Of a stretch of DNA of 64,000 bases, positions 53,857 to 63,150 are shown in pieces. Positions within the stretch are counted from its first letter, which is position 1. Each line of letters begins with the position of its first letter. A program made the translations under genes and the position numbers. The DNA is taken from assembly GCF_000271845.1 (NCBI RefSeq), contig NZ_JH719393.1:1518442-1582441 (forward strand), given 5' to 3'. Source of the stretch: Rhizobium leguminosarum bv. trifolii WSM2297 (GTDB lineage Bacteria; Pseudomonadota; Alphaproteobacteria; Rhizobiales; Rhizobiaceae). The notes under the pieces were generated by a model. It was not told the origin of the DNA, ran no database searches, and saw only the letters and a list, made by a program, of their open reading frames with translations.

Positions 53857-54834
53857 TCACGGCGCCAAATTGTAAATCTCGGCAAGGTCGCTCAGATCCC
53901 AGTTCCCGCCGGACAAGACCGCACACACTTTCTCATCTGGCTTGACGTCTATGCTGCCTGCCAACAGGGCCCCTATTCCGATGGAGGCGGCTGGTTCCGC
54001 GATCAGTTTCGCATCCTTGGCGAGGGCACGCATTCCGGCAATGATGTGTTCGTCTTCAACAAGAACAATCTCGTCGACATATTTTTCGATAATCGGGTAC
54101 GGATTTTGACCCGGAACGCTTAACCTCAAACCATCCGCGATGGTGTTCTTTAACGGAAGCGATGTGCGCTCCTTGTTTCTCCGGCTGTGAAAATACTTCG
54201 GTGTCAAGGCAGGCTCCGCCCCGATAACGCGAACCGATGGCTTCGTTTCCTTTATGGCGGTAGCGATTCCGGAGATTAGTCCTCCGCCGCCCACGGGAAC
54301 GATGACCGTGTTTACGTCGTGCAGGTCTTCGAGGATCTCACACCCGATCGTTCCCTGACCAGCCATTACGACGGGGTCCTCGAAGCCGTGGATGACCGCA
54401 TAATTTTTTCCTTCAGCGATCTCGTAGACTTTTCTCCATCTAGCAGCATTGTCACCATCAAAAAGAATGACTTCAGCGCCAAGGGCTTCTGTATTGGCGA
54501 TCTTGATTTTTGGTGTGGTGACCGGCAGCACCAATATCACCCTTACGCCGAGCATCTTGGCTGCGTAAGCAAGCGCCTGGGCGTGGTTCCCCGACGAGGT
54601 CGCGATGAACCCGTTTGCGATCTCTTCTCGGGAGAGCGACAGAGCCTTGTTCAGGGCGCCGCGGATCTTGAATGCGCCGGTAATCTGGAGGGTTTCCGGC
54701 TTGAGGTAGAGCTGACAACCAGCCGCTTTCTCGATTTTGTCTGCACGCAATAGCGGCGTATGTCTGACGTGCGGCTTTAGCCGTTGCTGAGCTTCACGGA
54801 TGTCCTGAATGGTGGGATAGTTGCGCATGGTCAT
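53857..54834 (-). CDS. Threonine dehydratase-type PLP enzyme (EutB/BhcB-like)
   Basis: Protein of 325 residues, fold type II PLP enzyme. PLP lysine in ITGAFKIRGALNK, substrate loop TSSGNHAQALAYAAKMLG, glycine loop VPVGGGGLISGIA and C-terminal LSGGNWD. No ACT regulatory domain, so a catabolic serine/threonine or 3-hydroxyaspartate dehydratase. Coupled by a one-base overlap (TGATG) to an ornithine-cyclodeaminase-type gene. That pair occurs as EutB/EutC in ectoine breakdown and as BhcB/BhcD in the beta-hydroxyaspartate cycle. ATG 54834 is used; a GTG one codon earlier is possible. Confidence 0.85.
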   Translation of the reverse strand: MTMRNYPTIQDIREAQQRLKPHVRHTPLLRADKIEKAAGCQLYLKPETLQITGAFKIRGALNKALSLSREEIANGFIATSSGNHAQALAYAAKMLGVRVILVLPVTTPKIKIANTEALGAEVILFDGDNAARWRKVYEIAEGKNYAVIHGFEDPVVMAGQGTIGCEILEDLHDVNTVIVPVGGGGLISGIATAIKETKPSVRVIGAEPALTPKYFHSRRNKERTSLPLKNTIADGLRLSVPGQNPYPIIEKYVDEIVLVEDEHIIAGMRALAKDAKLIAEPAASIGIGALLAGSIDVKPDEKVCAVLSGGNWDLSDLAEIYNLAP

Positions 54835-55826
54835 CACTCAAAAAATTGAAAGAAAGTGCCGACATTGTTCGCAATGGCGTTGCGATAAATTTTGCTGGCG
54901 GTCGTATTGTCTTGTATGGCCATCCCCGTGGAGTCGAAAATCGTGATTTCGTCATCACTTTCCCGTCCCGGCTTCCTCCCCAACAATACCTCGCCGATCT
55001 CGCCGTGGATGTCGTCCATGGCAATGATGTTTTTATCCAGCGGGTGCCAGGTCTCGCCCTTTTCCGTGCATTGTGAAAGCGCGTCGACGACGATCTTGGC
55101 GTTTCGGAAAAGCTCCGGATCCAGCTCCTGTTTGCCGCGCTGATCCGTGCCGATTGCAACGATGTGCGTACCGGGTTTTACCCACTTCGCTTCCACAAGC
55201 GACCCTTTCCCTCGGGTCGTAGTGATCAAGATGTCGGCCCGCGCGACCGCCTCCTTCTTCGAGCTTGCGACGGTGACGGGAATGCCGAATTCGCGCTCGA
55301 TGTCCTCCTTATATTTGGAGCTTGTTTCGGAGGTGCTGTCCCAGGCGTGGATCTCTTCGATCTTCATGATCTTGTTGATCGCCCGAATTTGCATTCTCGC
55401 CTGATTGCCTGTGCCGATCGACGCGATCGTGCGCGCGTTCTTTCTCGCCAGTGCCTTGACGGAGACGGCTCCCGCCGCCCCGGTTCTGAGGCCAGTGATC
55501 AAGCTTCCATCCATGATACAAATCAACGCACAGCTCCTGGCATCAAACAGGAGGATGGTTCCCATGCTATTCGGCACGCCATGTTCTGCCGGATTGTTGG
55601 TGAACCCTCCGGAATGTGCTTTCATAGAGATGATTTCAGCGGCTTTATGATAGCCAAGCTTGAAGTCGATCTCTCCACGCAACGAGGGGAGATGAATCCC
55701 GATATAATCGGGCTGTTCCACTTGGTCGCTGCTGAAGGCCTTATAAGCCTCTTCGACCGCGCCGATGACTTCCGTCATGCCGATAAGCCGTCCGACGTCA
55801 TTCTTGTTGAGCAGCAGCGTTTTCAT
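54834..55826 (-). CDS. Ornithine cyclodeaminase / mu-crystallin family protein (EutC/BhcD-like)
   Basis: Protein of 330 residues. Substrate-site lysine in [12 protein letters not shown], dinucleotide motif [32 protein letters not shown] and [13 protein letters not shown]. Members are ornithine cyclodeaminases, alanine dehydrogenases or imine reductases such as iminosuccinate reductase. With the threonine-dehydratase-type partner, reduction of the imine formed from a beta-hydroxy amino acid is plausible: hydroxyaspartate to iminosuccinate to aspartate. This is inference from gene pairing. Confidence 0.85.
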   Translation of the reverse strand: MKTLLLNKNDVGRLIGMTEVIGAVEEAYKAFSSDQVEQPDYIGIHLPSLRGEIDFKLGYHKAAEIISMKAHSGGFTNNPAEHGVPNSMGTILLFDARSCALICIMDGSLITGLRTGAAGAVSVKALARKNARTIASIGTGNQARMQIRAINKIMKIEEIHAWDSTSETSSKYKEDIEREFGIPVTVASSKKEAVARADILITTTRGKGSLVEAKWVKPGTHIVAIGTDQRGKQELDPELFRNAKIVVDALSQCTEKGETWHPLDKNIIAMDDIHGEIGEVLLGRKPGRESDDEITIFDSTGMAIQDNTTASKIYRNAIANNVGTFFQFFE

Positions 55827-55959
55827 GCGTGACCTCTCTATTTCAATTCAGTCGGATGCATCGGCGCATCACGAGCTGGCTTGCACTGATCATATTAGGC
55901 CCGCTGTGAGTCTATGGGCCGTATTCGTCGGGCTCCAAGCAGATTGTTTCGTGTTGCAT

Positions 55960-56095
55960 CGCGATTTTGGCAGGGAGTACCGGCAGCGCCTTTCGGAGCT
56001 TGGGCGGCATGTTGGAACTATCCAATGCTGACATCGGCGAAGGATTGGGAGTTGATCCAGTCGATCTTACTCGCTGTCGCGTACGATGCCGAATA
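55960..56095 (+). pseudogene. Relict of a GNAT gene
   Basis: At nucleotide level TTGGAACTATCC followed by AATG-CATCGGCG-AGGATTGGGA matches the 5' part of the GNAT gene at 45592 (TTGGAACTGTCC, then AATGGCCGCATCGGCGCGAGG), with 10 nt missing between the two blocks and therefore a frameshift. The next residues, DWELIQSILLAVA, match DWEMVQSISLGIA of the intact gene, then a stop follows. Only the N-terminal region is left. It is divergent from the intact cyclodeaminase gene. Confidence 0.7.
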
Positions 56096-56377
56096 ACGAG
56101 TTTTCCATCCTTTCTGCGACGTGAAATCGACGCAAGCCCCCATAGTCCGCAAGTTGCGCTTCCGTTTTCGGCATGGCGCGCTGACCGGCAGTATCTGTCT
56201 AGGCGCGCCCGGCCTGCCGACCGCGGATCGCTGTGATCCAGCACTCACAAGAGTAAATCATGTTTCCCTCCAGCATTTTGTGCTGATCTTCCGCAATCTC
56301 CGGGCAATTCAGATGCGGGCTGCGGCCTATGATTGGTCATGACTTAAACAACTCCCCGCAAAGCAAGGACGAAGCGC
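56096..56377. other. Spacer between GNAT relict and second HAD gene
   Basis: About 280 bp holding the promoter of the HAD - kinase - PLP enzyme run. No further GNAT similarity and no regulatory element recognised. Confidence 0.4.
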
Positions 56378-57046
56378 ATGACCACTTTCCGCCCGAAATA
56401 CATCACCTTCGACTGCCATGGCACGCTGATCAACTTTCAGATGGCGGACGCGGCACGCGATCTTTACGGCGAGCGCATGAGTGAGCAGAAAATGCTGCAG
56501 TTCATCGCCGACTTCTCTGCGTACCGACTCGATGAAGTCATGGCCGACTGGAAGCCCTATGCGGAGGTGGTCCATAACGCATTGGTGAGGACCTGCAAAC
56601 GCAACGGCATCCAGTTCAAGGACGAAGACGCGCAGATGGTTTACGAACGCGTCCCCACCTGGGGGCCGCATCCCGACGTTCCGGCCGGTCTTGCCAAGGT
56701 GGCCAAGGAAATTCCGCTGGTCATCCTGTCAAACGCGATGAACTCGCAGATCATGTCCAACGTCGAGAGGCTCGGCGCGCCTTTCTACGCTGTCTACACC
56801 GCCGAACAGGCTCAGGCTTACAAGCCGCACTTCCGGGCCTTCGAATACATGCTCGATATGCTTGGCTGCGGCCCGGAGGACATACTTCATTGCTCCTCAT
56901 CGTTCCGTTACGATCTGATGTCCGCACATGACCTCGGGATCAAAAACAAGGTCTGGGTCAATCGCGGTCACGAGCCGGCCAATCCCTATTACGGCTACAC
57001 CGAGATCGCCGGCATCTCGGAACTGCCCGGCGTTGTCGGGCTTTAA
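56378..57046 (+). CDS. HAD-superfamily hydrolase, haloacid dehalogenase type II-like, copy B
   Basis: Protein of 222 residues. Motif I FDCHGTLINF, motif II VILSNAMNS, lysine of motif III in QAYKPHFRAFEYMLDMLGCGPED, motif IV CSSSFRYDLMSAHDLG. Nearly collinear with the copy at 51214, differing mainly in the nucleophile loop (CHGT instead of CYGT). First gene of a five-gene run in one direction. Confidence 0.85.
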   Translation: MTTFRPKYITFDCHGTLINFQMADAARDLYGERMSEQKMLQFIADFSAYRLDEVMADWKPYAEVVHNALVRTCKRNGIQFKDEDAQMVYERVPTWGPHPDVPAGLAKVAKEIPLVILSNAMNSQIMSNVERLGAPFYAVYTAEQAQAYKPHFRAFEYMLDMLGCGPEDILHCSSSFRYDLMSAHDLGIKNKVWVNRGHEPANPYYGYTEIAGISELPGVVGL

Positions 57047-57359
57047 GGAAGCCCGACACATCTGAAAATCTCTCTTCACCGGCCCGACAGCGAACTTGGG
57101 TTGACCGGAGGGTAGGGGGCCGAGGGCATTGCAGTGCCGCCGTATTCGGCGGCGCGATCATGGATCCAGGCACGGGCGAGGTAACTTCAAAAGCCGGGGC
57201 CCGGACATTCGTGCTGAAGGCGGGGGACAGTGGTTCCAGCGCCTCCAGTAGCAATCGCCAGCCTCAAGGGAGGTTGGCCGCAGCGGACTGGATGCCATCC
57301 CGACGATCATTTTCGGATGAGCATGCAGTCCGGCTCTAAACAGTGCGAGGGTCTCAATC
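57047..57359. other. Gap between second HAD and kinase genes
   Basis: 313 bp without a supported gene. A hairpin GCCGCC-N6-GGCGGC lies at 57136-57153; it has no T-run. Confidence 0.4.
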
Positions 57360-58457
57360 GTGAGTGCTTGTAACGATGCGGTTCCAGACGACGGTGCGGG
57401 GCATCTCGGCGGCAACCAGTCGGTGGGCGAGCCTTTCACCGAAGCATATTTCAGGGCGGCGGCCGCTGTTATGGCGACTAAGCCGAGCCCCGCCGAGGCG
57501 CGGGCGTCCAGTGAGCTGCTATTGCGCCACTACGGTCTGACGGGAACGGTCAAGGTTCTGTCCTCGGAAGTGGAGTGTACCGCGGAGGTCACGCTGTCGA
57601 GCGGCGATCGGTTGATCCTCAAAACGTCAGCGCGGCCGGAAGGACGAGACAGTTTCCGCTTCCAGGTTGCGGCCCTTGCAGGGCTGGAAGGCGCCTCCGG
57701 TTTCGCAGCCCCTCATCTGGTGCGTACCGGCGGCGGTACGCCGATGTTCGAAGAGGAGGAGATTTGCGGCTATCTGCAGACTCGACTTTCGGGGGTGCCT
57801 CTGCACCAGGCGAACGCAACTCCTGATGTCCTTTACCGGGTCGGCCAGGCGCTTGGCAGGCTCAGTTTGGCGCTCGGGGCGCTGAAGCTGCCCGCCATCC
57901 ACCGCCCGGTACTTTGGCATGTCGGATGCTGGCCGAGGCTAATGGAACTGGAGGAGCATCTGCCTTCACGACCTATGGCAGAATCCGTACGTCTTGCCAT
58001 GAGCAACTATGTCGAGCTTATCGCGCCGCAACTGCGCGAGGTAGCATGGCAGGTCACGCACAATGACCCCAGTCCTTTCAACACGCTCCTGACCGGTCGG
58101 GATATCGCGTTCATCGATTTCGGCGACGGCTGCTGGGGTCCTCGGATTCAGGATCTCGTGGTTGCTGCAAGCCACTTGGTAACCGACCCATCTTCGGCTC
58201 TCGGCGGCTCAGAAAATCTCATCGCCGGGTATGCTTCGGTGACTCCGCTTACTACGCTTGAGATAAAACTGCTGGTCGGATTGATAAAGGCGCGCCAAAG
58301 CGCCCTCGTCCTCATCAACTACTGGCGAGCCCAGCTGTTTCCGGCCGAGGCAGCATATATCAAGAAAAACGTGGCCAGGGCAGAACGCGGGCTTTCTATC
58401 CTATCGGCGTTAAGCCTGGGGGAGGCCGAGACTGTTGTGCGTCGCGCAGGACTTTAG
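57360..58457 (+). CDS. Hydroxylysine-kinase-like phosphotransferase, copy B
   Basis: Protein of 365 residues from GTG 57360 (GAGGG eight bases upstream), or 328 from ATG 57471. APH/HYKK fold: lysine in DRLILKTSARPE, catalytic loop VTHNDPSPFNTLL (His, Asp, Asn all present), Mg site IAFIDFGDGCWGP. More distant from copy A than the other duplicated genes are from each other, so the two kinases may have different substrates. Followed after 103 bp by the paired PLP enzyme. Confidence 0.8.
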   Translation: MSACNDAVPDDGAGHLGGNQSVGEPFTEAYFRAAAAVMATKPSPAEARASSELLLRHYGLTGTVKVLSSEVECTAEVTLSSGDRLILKTSARPEGRDSFRFQVAALAGLEGASGFAAPHLVRTGGGTPMFEEEEICGYLQTRLSGVPLHQANATPDVLYRVGQALGRLSLALGALKLPAIHRPVLWHVGCWPRLMELEEHLPSRPMAESVRLAMSNYVELIAPQLREVAWQVTHNDPSPFNTLLTGRDIAFIDFGDGCWGPRIQDLVVAASHLVTDPSSALGGSENLIAGYASVTPLTTLEIKLLVGLIKARQSALVLINYWRAQLFPAEAAYIKKNVARAERGLSILSALSLGEAETVVRRAGL

Positions 58458-58560
58458 GCCGGCGTTTTGGACGCACTCAAACGTCGCATCACTCGCTCGG
58501 CAATCACTCCGGTAAATCGCGACCTTCGTCGCGGATGAAAACCTAAGCAGGATCAAAGCT

Positions 58561-59889
58561 ATGTCCACCGATCTCATGCCCAACCGCTTTACCCCCGGGG
58601 GAGCCGCAATTCCCGCCCGAGAATCTGAGCTGATCGCCCGGCGCGACAGCGTGCTGGGAGCCTCCTACAGGCTTCAATACCGCCGGCCGGTTCATTTCGT
58701 CCGGGGCGAGGGCATGTGGCTCTTCGATCCGGATGGCCGTCCCTATCTGGATTTTTATAACAACGTGCCCTCTCTCGGCCATTGTCACCCCGAGATCAAC
58801 GCTGCCATGGCAGAACAAGCCGGCCGAATTAGCGCAAACACGCGCTATCTGGAACCGAGGCTGGTCGACTATGCCGAACGGCTCGTGGCCACTTTTCCCG
58901 AGGAACTGAACCGAGTTGTCTTTACTTGCACGGGTAGCGAATCGAACGATCTGGCGCTCAGGATTGCCCGGCTTACCAGCGGCAGCGAGGGCGTGATTGT
59001 TTCTTCCCATGCCTATCACGGCACCAGTTCGGCCACGGCAATGGTTTCGCCCAATCTGGGCGATGCCGTCAAGCTTAGCCCTGCCGTGCGCATGGTGTCG
59101 CTGCACGGGCCCTCAGGCATAGCTGAGCGGCAGGCTGCGGCATTCTTTGAAGAGCAGGTTCGTGCCGCAATCGTCGATTTGAACCGGCGTGGGATTGGCG
59201 TCGCGGCCCTCCTCGTCGACACGATTTTCTCCAGCGACGGCGTCTGGGTTGACCCTCCCGGCTTCATAGCCGGTGGAGTCAAAGCCGTGCGGGAGGCGGG
59301 TGGCCTCGTGATTGCTGATGAAGTTCAGCCAGGATTTGGACGGACGGGCACACATATGTGGGGATTTGAGCGTCACGAAGTTGTGCCTGACCTCGTCACT
59401 CTCGGTAAGCCTATGGGCAATGGATTTCCGATCGGCGCCGTCGTTGGCCGCAAGGCACCGATGGATCGCTTTGGCGCAACTGCCCGATACTCGAACACCT
59501 TCGGCGGCAATACCGTCGGAATCGCGGCCGCCGACGCCGTCCTGACCATTTTGCACAGAGATCGCATCCCCGAGCATGCGCATGCCATGGGTGAACGCCT
59601 GAAAATGGGCTTGGAGCATCTAGCCAAGCTGCATGACGGTATCCGCGGCATTCGAAATGCAGGTCTGTTCTTCGGCATCGACATCGGGCTGGATGGAACG
59701 GGGGAGGCCAGCCGGCGTGCCATGGCATTGGAGATTGTAAACCTGATGCGTGACGATGGTGTTCTTATCAGCACGACTGGCGCCAACGAGGATACGCTGA
59801 AAGTTCGGCCCCCACTGATTTGCCAGGCGGAGCATGTGGATCGGTTCCTCGAAGCCATGGAATGCGCGCTCAGGAAAGCCGTCCCGTAG
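58561..59889 (+). CDS. Class III PLP enzyme, phospho-lyase-like, copy B
   Basis: Protein of 442 residues. LGHCHPEINAAM, NTRYLEPRLVDYAERLVATF, FTCTGSESNDLALRIARL, IADEVQPGFGRTGTHMWG, PLP lysine in LGKPMGNGFP and RYSNTFGGNTVG. The NTRYL-x-DYAERL segment is as in ethanolamine-phosphate and phosphohydroxylysine phospho-lyases. Paralogue of the protein at 48241. Presumed to convert the kinase product to a semialdehyde with loss of ammonia and phosphate. Confidence 0.82.
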   Translation: MSTDLMPNRFTPGGAAIPARESELIARRDSVLGASYRLQYRRPVHFVRGEGMWLFDPDGRPYLDFYNNVPSLGHCHPEINAAMAEQAGRISANTRYLEPRLVDYAERLVATFPEELNRVVFTCTGSESNDLALRIARLTSGSEGVIVSSHAYHGTSSATAMVSPNLGDAVKLSPAVRMVSLHGPSGIAERQAAAFFEEQVRAAIVDLNRRGIGVAALLVDTIFSSDGVWVDPPGFIAGGVKAVREAGGLVIADEVQPGFGRTGTHMWGFERHEVVPDLVTLGKPMGNGFPIGAVVGRKAPMDRFGATARYSNTFGGNTVGIAAADAVLTILHRDRIPEHAHAMGERLKMGLEHLAKLHDGIRGIRNAGLFFGIDIGLDGTGEASRRAMALEIVNLMRDDGVLISTTGANEDTLKVRPPLICQAEHVDRFLEAMECALRKAVP

Positions 59890-59953
59890 GTGTAGTCGGC
59901 TGCCTCGGCAGCCGAAGAGACTCGCGCCTTTTTCATCAGCGAAAGCTAAGTCC

Positions 59954-60430
59954 ATGAAACTCGATCGGATCGACATCAAGATCCTGCACGTCTTGCAGCA
60001 GAATGGCCGAATGACAAATGTGGAGCTGGCGGAGGTGGTCAACCTATCGCCGAGCCCCTGCCTCATGCGCCTCAAGAAGCTGCAGTCGGAGGGCTACATC
60101 GAGGGCTATACGGCGCAGATCAATGTCGCCAAGTTGGGGCAGGCACTAACCGTCTTCACCGAGGTGACACTGAAGAACCACCGGCAGACCGATTTTGCAC
60201 GCTTCCTCGCTGCCATAGAAAAAATCGAGCAACTCATCGAGTGCCATGTGATCTCGGGCGGCTACGACTATCTCTTGAAATTCGTAACCACCGGGATCGG
60301 CGAATATCAGGAGATCCTGGAGCGGCTGATCGAGTTGGACGTCGGTATCGACAAGTATTTCAGCTTCGTCGTGCTGAAATCGCCGATCCGCAAGATGCAT
60401 ATGCCGCTAACGAAGCTATTTCAGCCATAG
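59954..60430 (+). CDS. Lrp/AsnC-family regulator, copy B
   Basis: Protein of 158 residues, the same length as copy A at 46857 and closely similar throughout. HTH: MKLDRIDIKILHVLQQNGRMTNVELAEVVNLSPSPCLMRLKKL; RAM: ECHVISGGYDYLLKFVTTGIGEYQEILE. Lies 64 bp after the PLP enzyme gene and 66 bp before the flavin oxidase gene. Confidence 0.92.
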   Translation: MKLDRIDIKILHVLQQNGRMTNVELAEVVNLSPSPCLMRLKKLQSEGYIEGYTAQINVAKLGQALTVFTEVTLKNHRQTDFARFLAAIEKIEQLIECHVISGGYDYLLKFVTTGIGEYQEILERLIELDVGIDKYFSFVVLKSPIRKMHMPLTKLFQP

Positions 60431-60496
60431 GCTCTGATTCAATCCTCGCCCCTTCTCCGACGGGCGATCCGATCTCTAGAGAGAAGGCGCACCGCC

Positions 60497-61771
60497 ATGA
60501 AATTCTTGTCCTACTGGCACGACGCTGCCCCGTCTTTTGCCGGGGCCGCGGAGGGGCTAGTCGATGGCCACCACGACATCGCAGTCGTCGGTGGCGGGTT
60601 CACCGGTCTCGCTGCCGCCCGCCAGCTCGCAAAGGCGGGCGCCAAAGTCGTCGTGCTGGAGGCGGAGACGGTGGGCTCGGGCGCCTCCGGCCGCAATGGT
60701 GGTCACTTGAACAATGGGCTTGCGCATAGCTATCTGGCGGCAAAGGCTGAGCTCGGCAAGGAGCGGGCGATCTCGCTTTACCAGGCGCTCGATGACTCGA
60801 TCGACACGATCGAGCGTTTGATCGGAGAGGAGGGGATCGAGTGCAGCTTCCGTCGCTCCGGTAAGCTGAAGCTCGCCTCGAAACCACAGCACTTCCAGGC
60901 GATCGCCCGCAACTTCGAAGCCGTGCACGCCGAGGTCGATCCCGACACGGCATTGCTGAGCGCAGACGAACTGAAGCAGGAAATCGGCTCGCCGTTTTTC
61001 GGCGCGATGCTCTCGAAGAAGAGCGCGATGATGGATATGGGCCGCTATGTCGTCGGCCTCGCCGAGGCAGCCAGGCGTCACGGCGCGACAATCTTCGAGA
61101 ATGCGGCCGTCACCGAACATCGCCTGGTGGGCTCCCGCCATCATCTGAAGACGGGCCGCGGCAGCGTCACCGCCGATGCGGTGCTTGTTGCCACAGGCGC
61201 CTATACGCCTGCGACCTTCGGTTATTTCCGGCGCCGGATCATTGCGGTAGGCAGCTTCATCATTGCCACGCGGCCGCTGACAGAAGCGGAGATCGCGGCG
61301 ACGATGCCCGGCAACCGCACCTGCGTCACGTCTAAGAATATCGGCAACTATTTCCGGCTCTCGCCCGACAACAGGCTGATCTTCGGCGGCCGTGCCCGCT
61401 TCTCGGCAACCTCCGACCATCGCTCGGACGCTAAAGTCGGAGCGATCCTGAAGGCAAGCCTCGCAGAGATCTTCCCGCAGCTCGCCAATGTCGAGATCGA
61501 TTATTGCTGGGGGGGCCTCGTCGACATAACCAAGGACCGGTTCCCGCGCGCAGGCTGTCATGACGGCGTCTGGTACGCGATGGGCTATTCTGGCCATGGC
61601 GCCCAGCTTTCGACCCATCTGGGAATGGTGATCGCCGACACGATCCTCGGCCGGCCGGACCGAAACCCGATGAAGGGGCTCGAATGGCCGGCCGTCCCGG
61701 GGCACTTCGGAACGCCTTGGTTCCTGCCGCTGGTCGGCATGTATTACAAGATGCTGGACAGCGTCGGTTAG
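60497..61771 (+). CDS. FAD-dependent amine/amino acid oxidoreductase (DAO family, PuuB/OrdL-like)
   Basis: Protein of 424 residues. Dinucleotide motif IAVVGGGFTGLAAARQLAKAGAKVVVLEAE, GSGASGRNGGHLNNGLA, and late GGLVDITKDRFPRAGCHDGVWYAMGYSGHGAQLS. The N-terminal MKFLSYWHDAAPSF opening is typical of gamma-glutamylputrescine oxidase-like and related enzymes. Oxidises an amine or amino acid to imine with FAD. Last gene of the plus-strand run; convergent with another oxidase gene after 37 bp. Confidence 0.87.
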   Translation: MKFLSYWHDAAPSFAGAAEGLVDGHHDIAVVGGGFTGLAAARQLAKAGAKVVVLEAETVGSGASGRNGGHLNNGLAHSYLAAKAELGKERAISLYQALDDSIDTIERLIGEEGIECSFRRSGKLKLASKPQHFQAIARNFEAVHAEVDPDTALLSADELKQEIGSPFFGAMLSKKSAMMDMGRYVVGLAEAARRHGATIFENAAVTEHRLVGSRHHLKTGRGSVTADAVLVATGAYTPATFGYFRRRIIAVGSFIIATRPLTEAEIAATMPGNRTCVTSKNIGNYFRLSPDNRLIFGGRARFSATSDHRSDAKVGAILKASLAEIFPQLANVEIDYCWGGLVDITKDRFPRAGCHDGVWYAMGYSGHGAQLSTHLGMVIADTILGRPDRNPMKGLEWPAVPGHFGTPWFLPLVGMYYKMLDSVG

Positions 61772-61808
61772 GAACTTCTTGTCGGAAATACCGGGCCTTC
61801 CAGCACGA

Positions 61809-63131
61809 TCAGAGCGCGCCTACCTCGACTCTGGAGCCGTCAAAGAAGCGCGACAGGCGGAAGGGCGTGGGATCAACGCAAGGCTTATCGTTAGCAACCA
61901 GGTCAGCGGCTAGGCGACCGATGCCAGGGCCGATGCCGAAGCCATGGCCGGAGCCGCCAGCGGCCAAATAGAGGCCTTTCACATGATCGCACGCCGAAAT
62001 GACCGGTACCGCGTCCGGTGTGCAATCTACATAAGCGCCCCAACTATCGGCGATCTCGATGCCCTTAAGCGCCGGGAACTGCTCGGTGACGCCCTTTAGA
62101 ATAGCCGCGATCGTCCGGCGGCTCGGTCTTGGGTCGAGAACACGGATCCGCTCGAAAGGCGAAAGCGCATCCTTGTTCCACCTGGCCAGCGCTTCCGGTC
62201 CATGGAACATGGATCTGCCCATGCCGATCTGGACCGCTTTCAGTCGCTTCAGAAACATCGGCATGAACCAGCGCGCGTAGCGGACGCCTTGTGGCGTTAT
62301 ATCCAGCGTCGCTCTGCCGCTGACGGCAAGCGTGTAACTGCCATCCAACCTTCGGGTCAGCGAGCACTCCGGCGTATAGATCGCTTCGCCGAGATTGGTC
62401 GTGGGTCGCGTACGAATTGCGGTCTGGCGCACGCTTGCCTGCGGGAATTGAACGCCGTACTGGCGGCAGAACAAGGATGTCCACGCACCGCCGGCGTTCA
62501 GAACGGCCTGCGACCTGATAATCCCTTTTTCCGTGATCACCCCGGCAACCGCACCGTTGACGATATCAAGGCCTCGTGCGGCACATTCCTGGTGGATCGT
62601 TGCTCCGAATTTGCGGGCGCCGTTCGCGATTGTTGGCGCGGCAATGGCCGGCTCGCCTTTGCCATCATCGATCGAATGGACCCCGCCCAGCCACCGGCGG
62701 CCGTGCGCCGGGATTTTGTCATGCGCTTCCCGGGCGCTTAACATCTTCGTATTGACGTTGAATTGCCGGGCAACATCAAGCCATTGCTCCCATTCCGCCA
62801 GCTGCTGGGGATTATCTGTCGCATAGAACAGACCGCATCGGCGGAAGCCGACGTCGTCGTCGATTTTGGCGGCGATCTGGTCCCACAGCTGCATGGAGAT
62901 TCCCGAGAGCGGCAGCTCGCGCGCATCCCGGTTCTGTCGGCGGCACCAACCCCAGTTTCGGCTGGACTGCTCACCGCCGACATAGCCCTTTTCCACCAAA
63001 GCAACGGAGAGCCCCCGCTCTGCGAGTGAAAACGCCGCCGACGCGCCGACAATGCCGCCGCCGATGACGACGACGTCCGCCTTAGCGGGAAGCTCTTGAT
63101 CGCTCTGTATGGGCTTGAGGAGTGGTGACAT
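61809..63131 (-). CDS. FAD-dependent D-amino acid dehydrogenase-like oxidoreductase
   Basis: Protein of 440 residues, DAO family. VVVIGGGIVGASAAFSLAERGLSVALVEKG, GGEQSSRNWGWCRRQNRD, and C-terminal AAGGSGHGFGIGPGIGRLAADLV. Resembles opine oxidase subunit B and DadA-like enzymes. ATG 63131 follows the RidA stop by 19 bp. Imine products would be hydrolysed by the adjoining RidA protein. The direction of transcription indicates an operon D-threonine-aldolase-like - ridA - oxidase. Confidence 0.87.
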   Translation of the reverse strand: MSPLLKPIQSDQELPAKADVVVIGGGIVGASAAFSLAERGLSVALVEKGYVGGEQSSRNWGWCRRQNRDARELPLSGISMQLWDQIAAKIDDDVGFRRCGLFYATDNPQQLAEWEQWLDVARQFNVNTKMLSAREAHDKIPAHGRRWLGGVHSIDDGKGEPAIAAPTIANGARKFGATIHQECAARGLDIVNGAVAGVITEKGIIRSQAVLNAGGAWTSLFCRQYGVQFPQASVRQTAIRTRPTTNLGEAIYTPECSLTRRLDGSYTLAVSGRATLDITPQGVRYARWFMPMFLKRLKAVQIGMGRSMFHGPEALARWNKDALSPFERIRVLDPRPSRRTIAAILKGVTEQFPALKGIEIADSWGAYVDCTPDAVPVISACDHVKGLYLAAGGSGHGFGIGPGIGRLAADLVANDKPCVDPTPFRLSRFFDGSRVEVGAL

Positions 63132-63150
63132 CGAGCCTGACCTGAATTGA

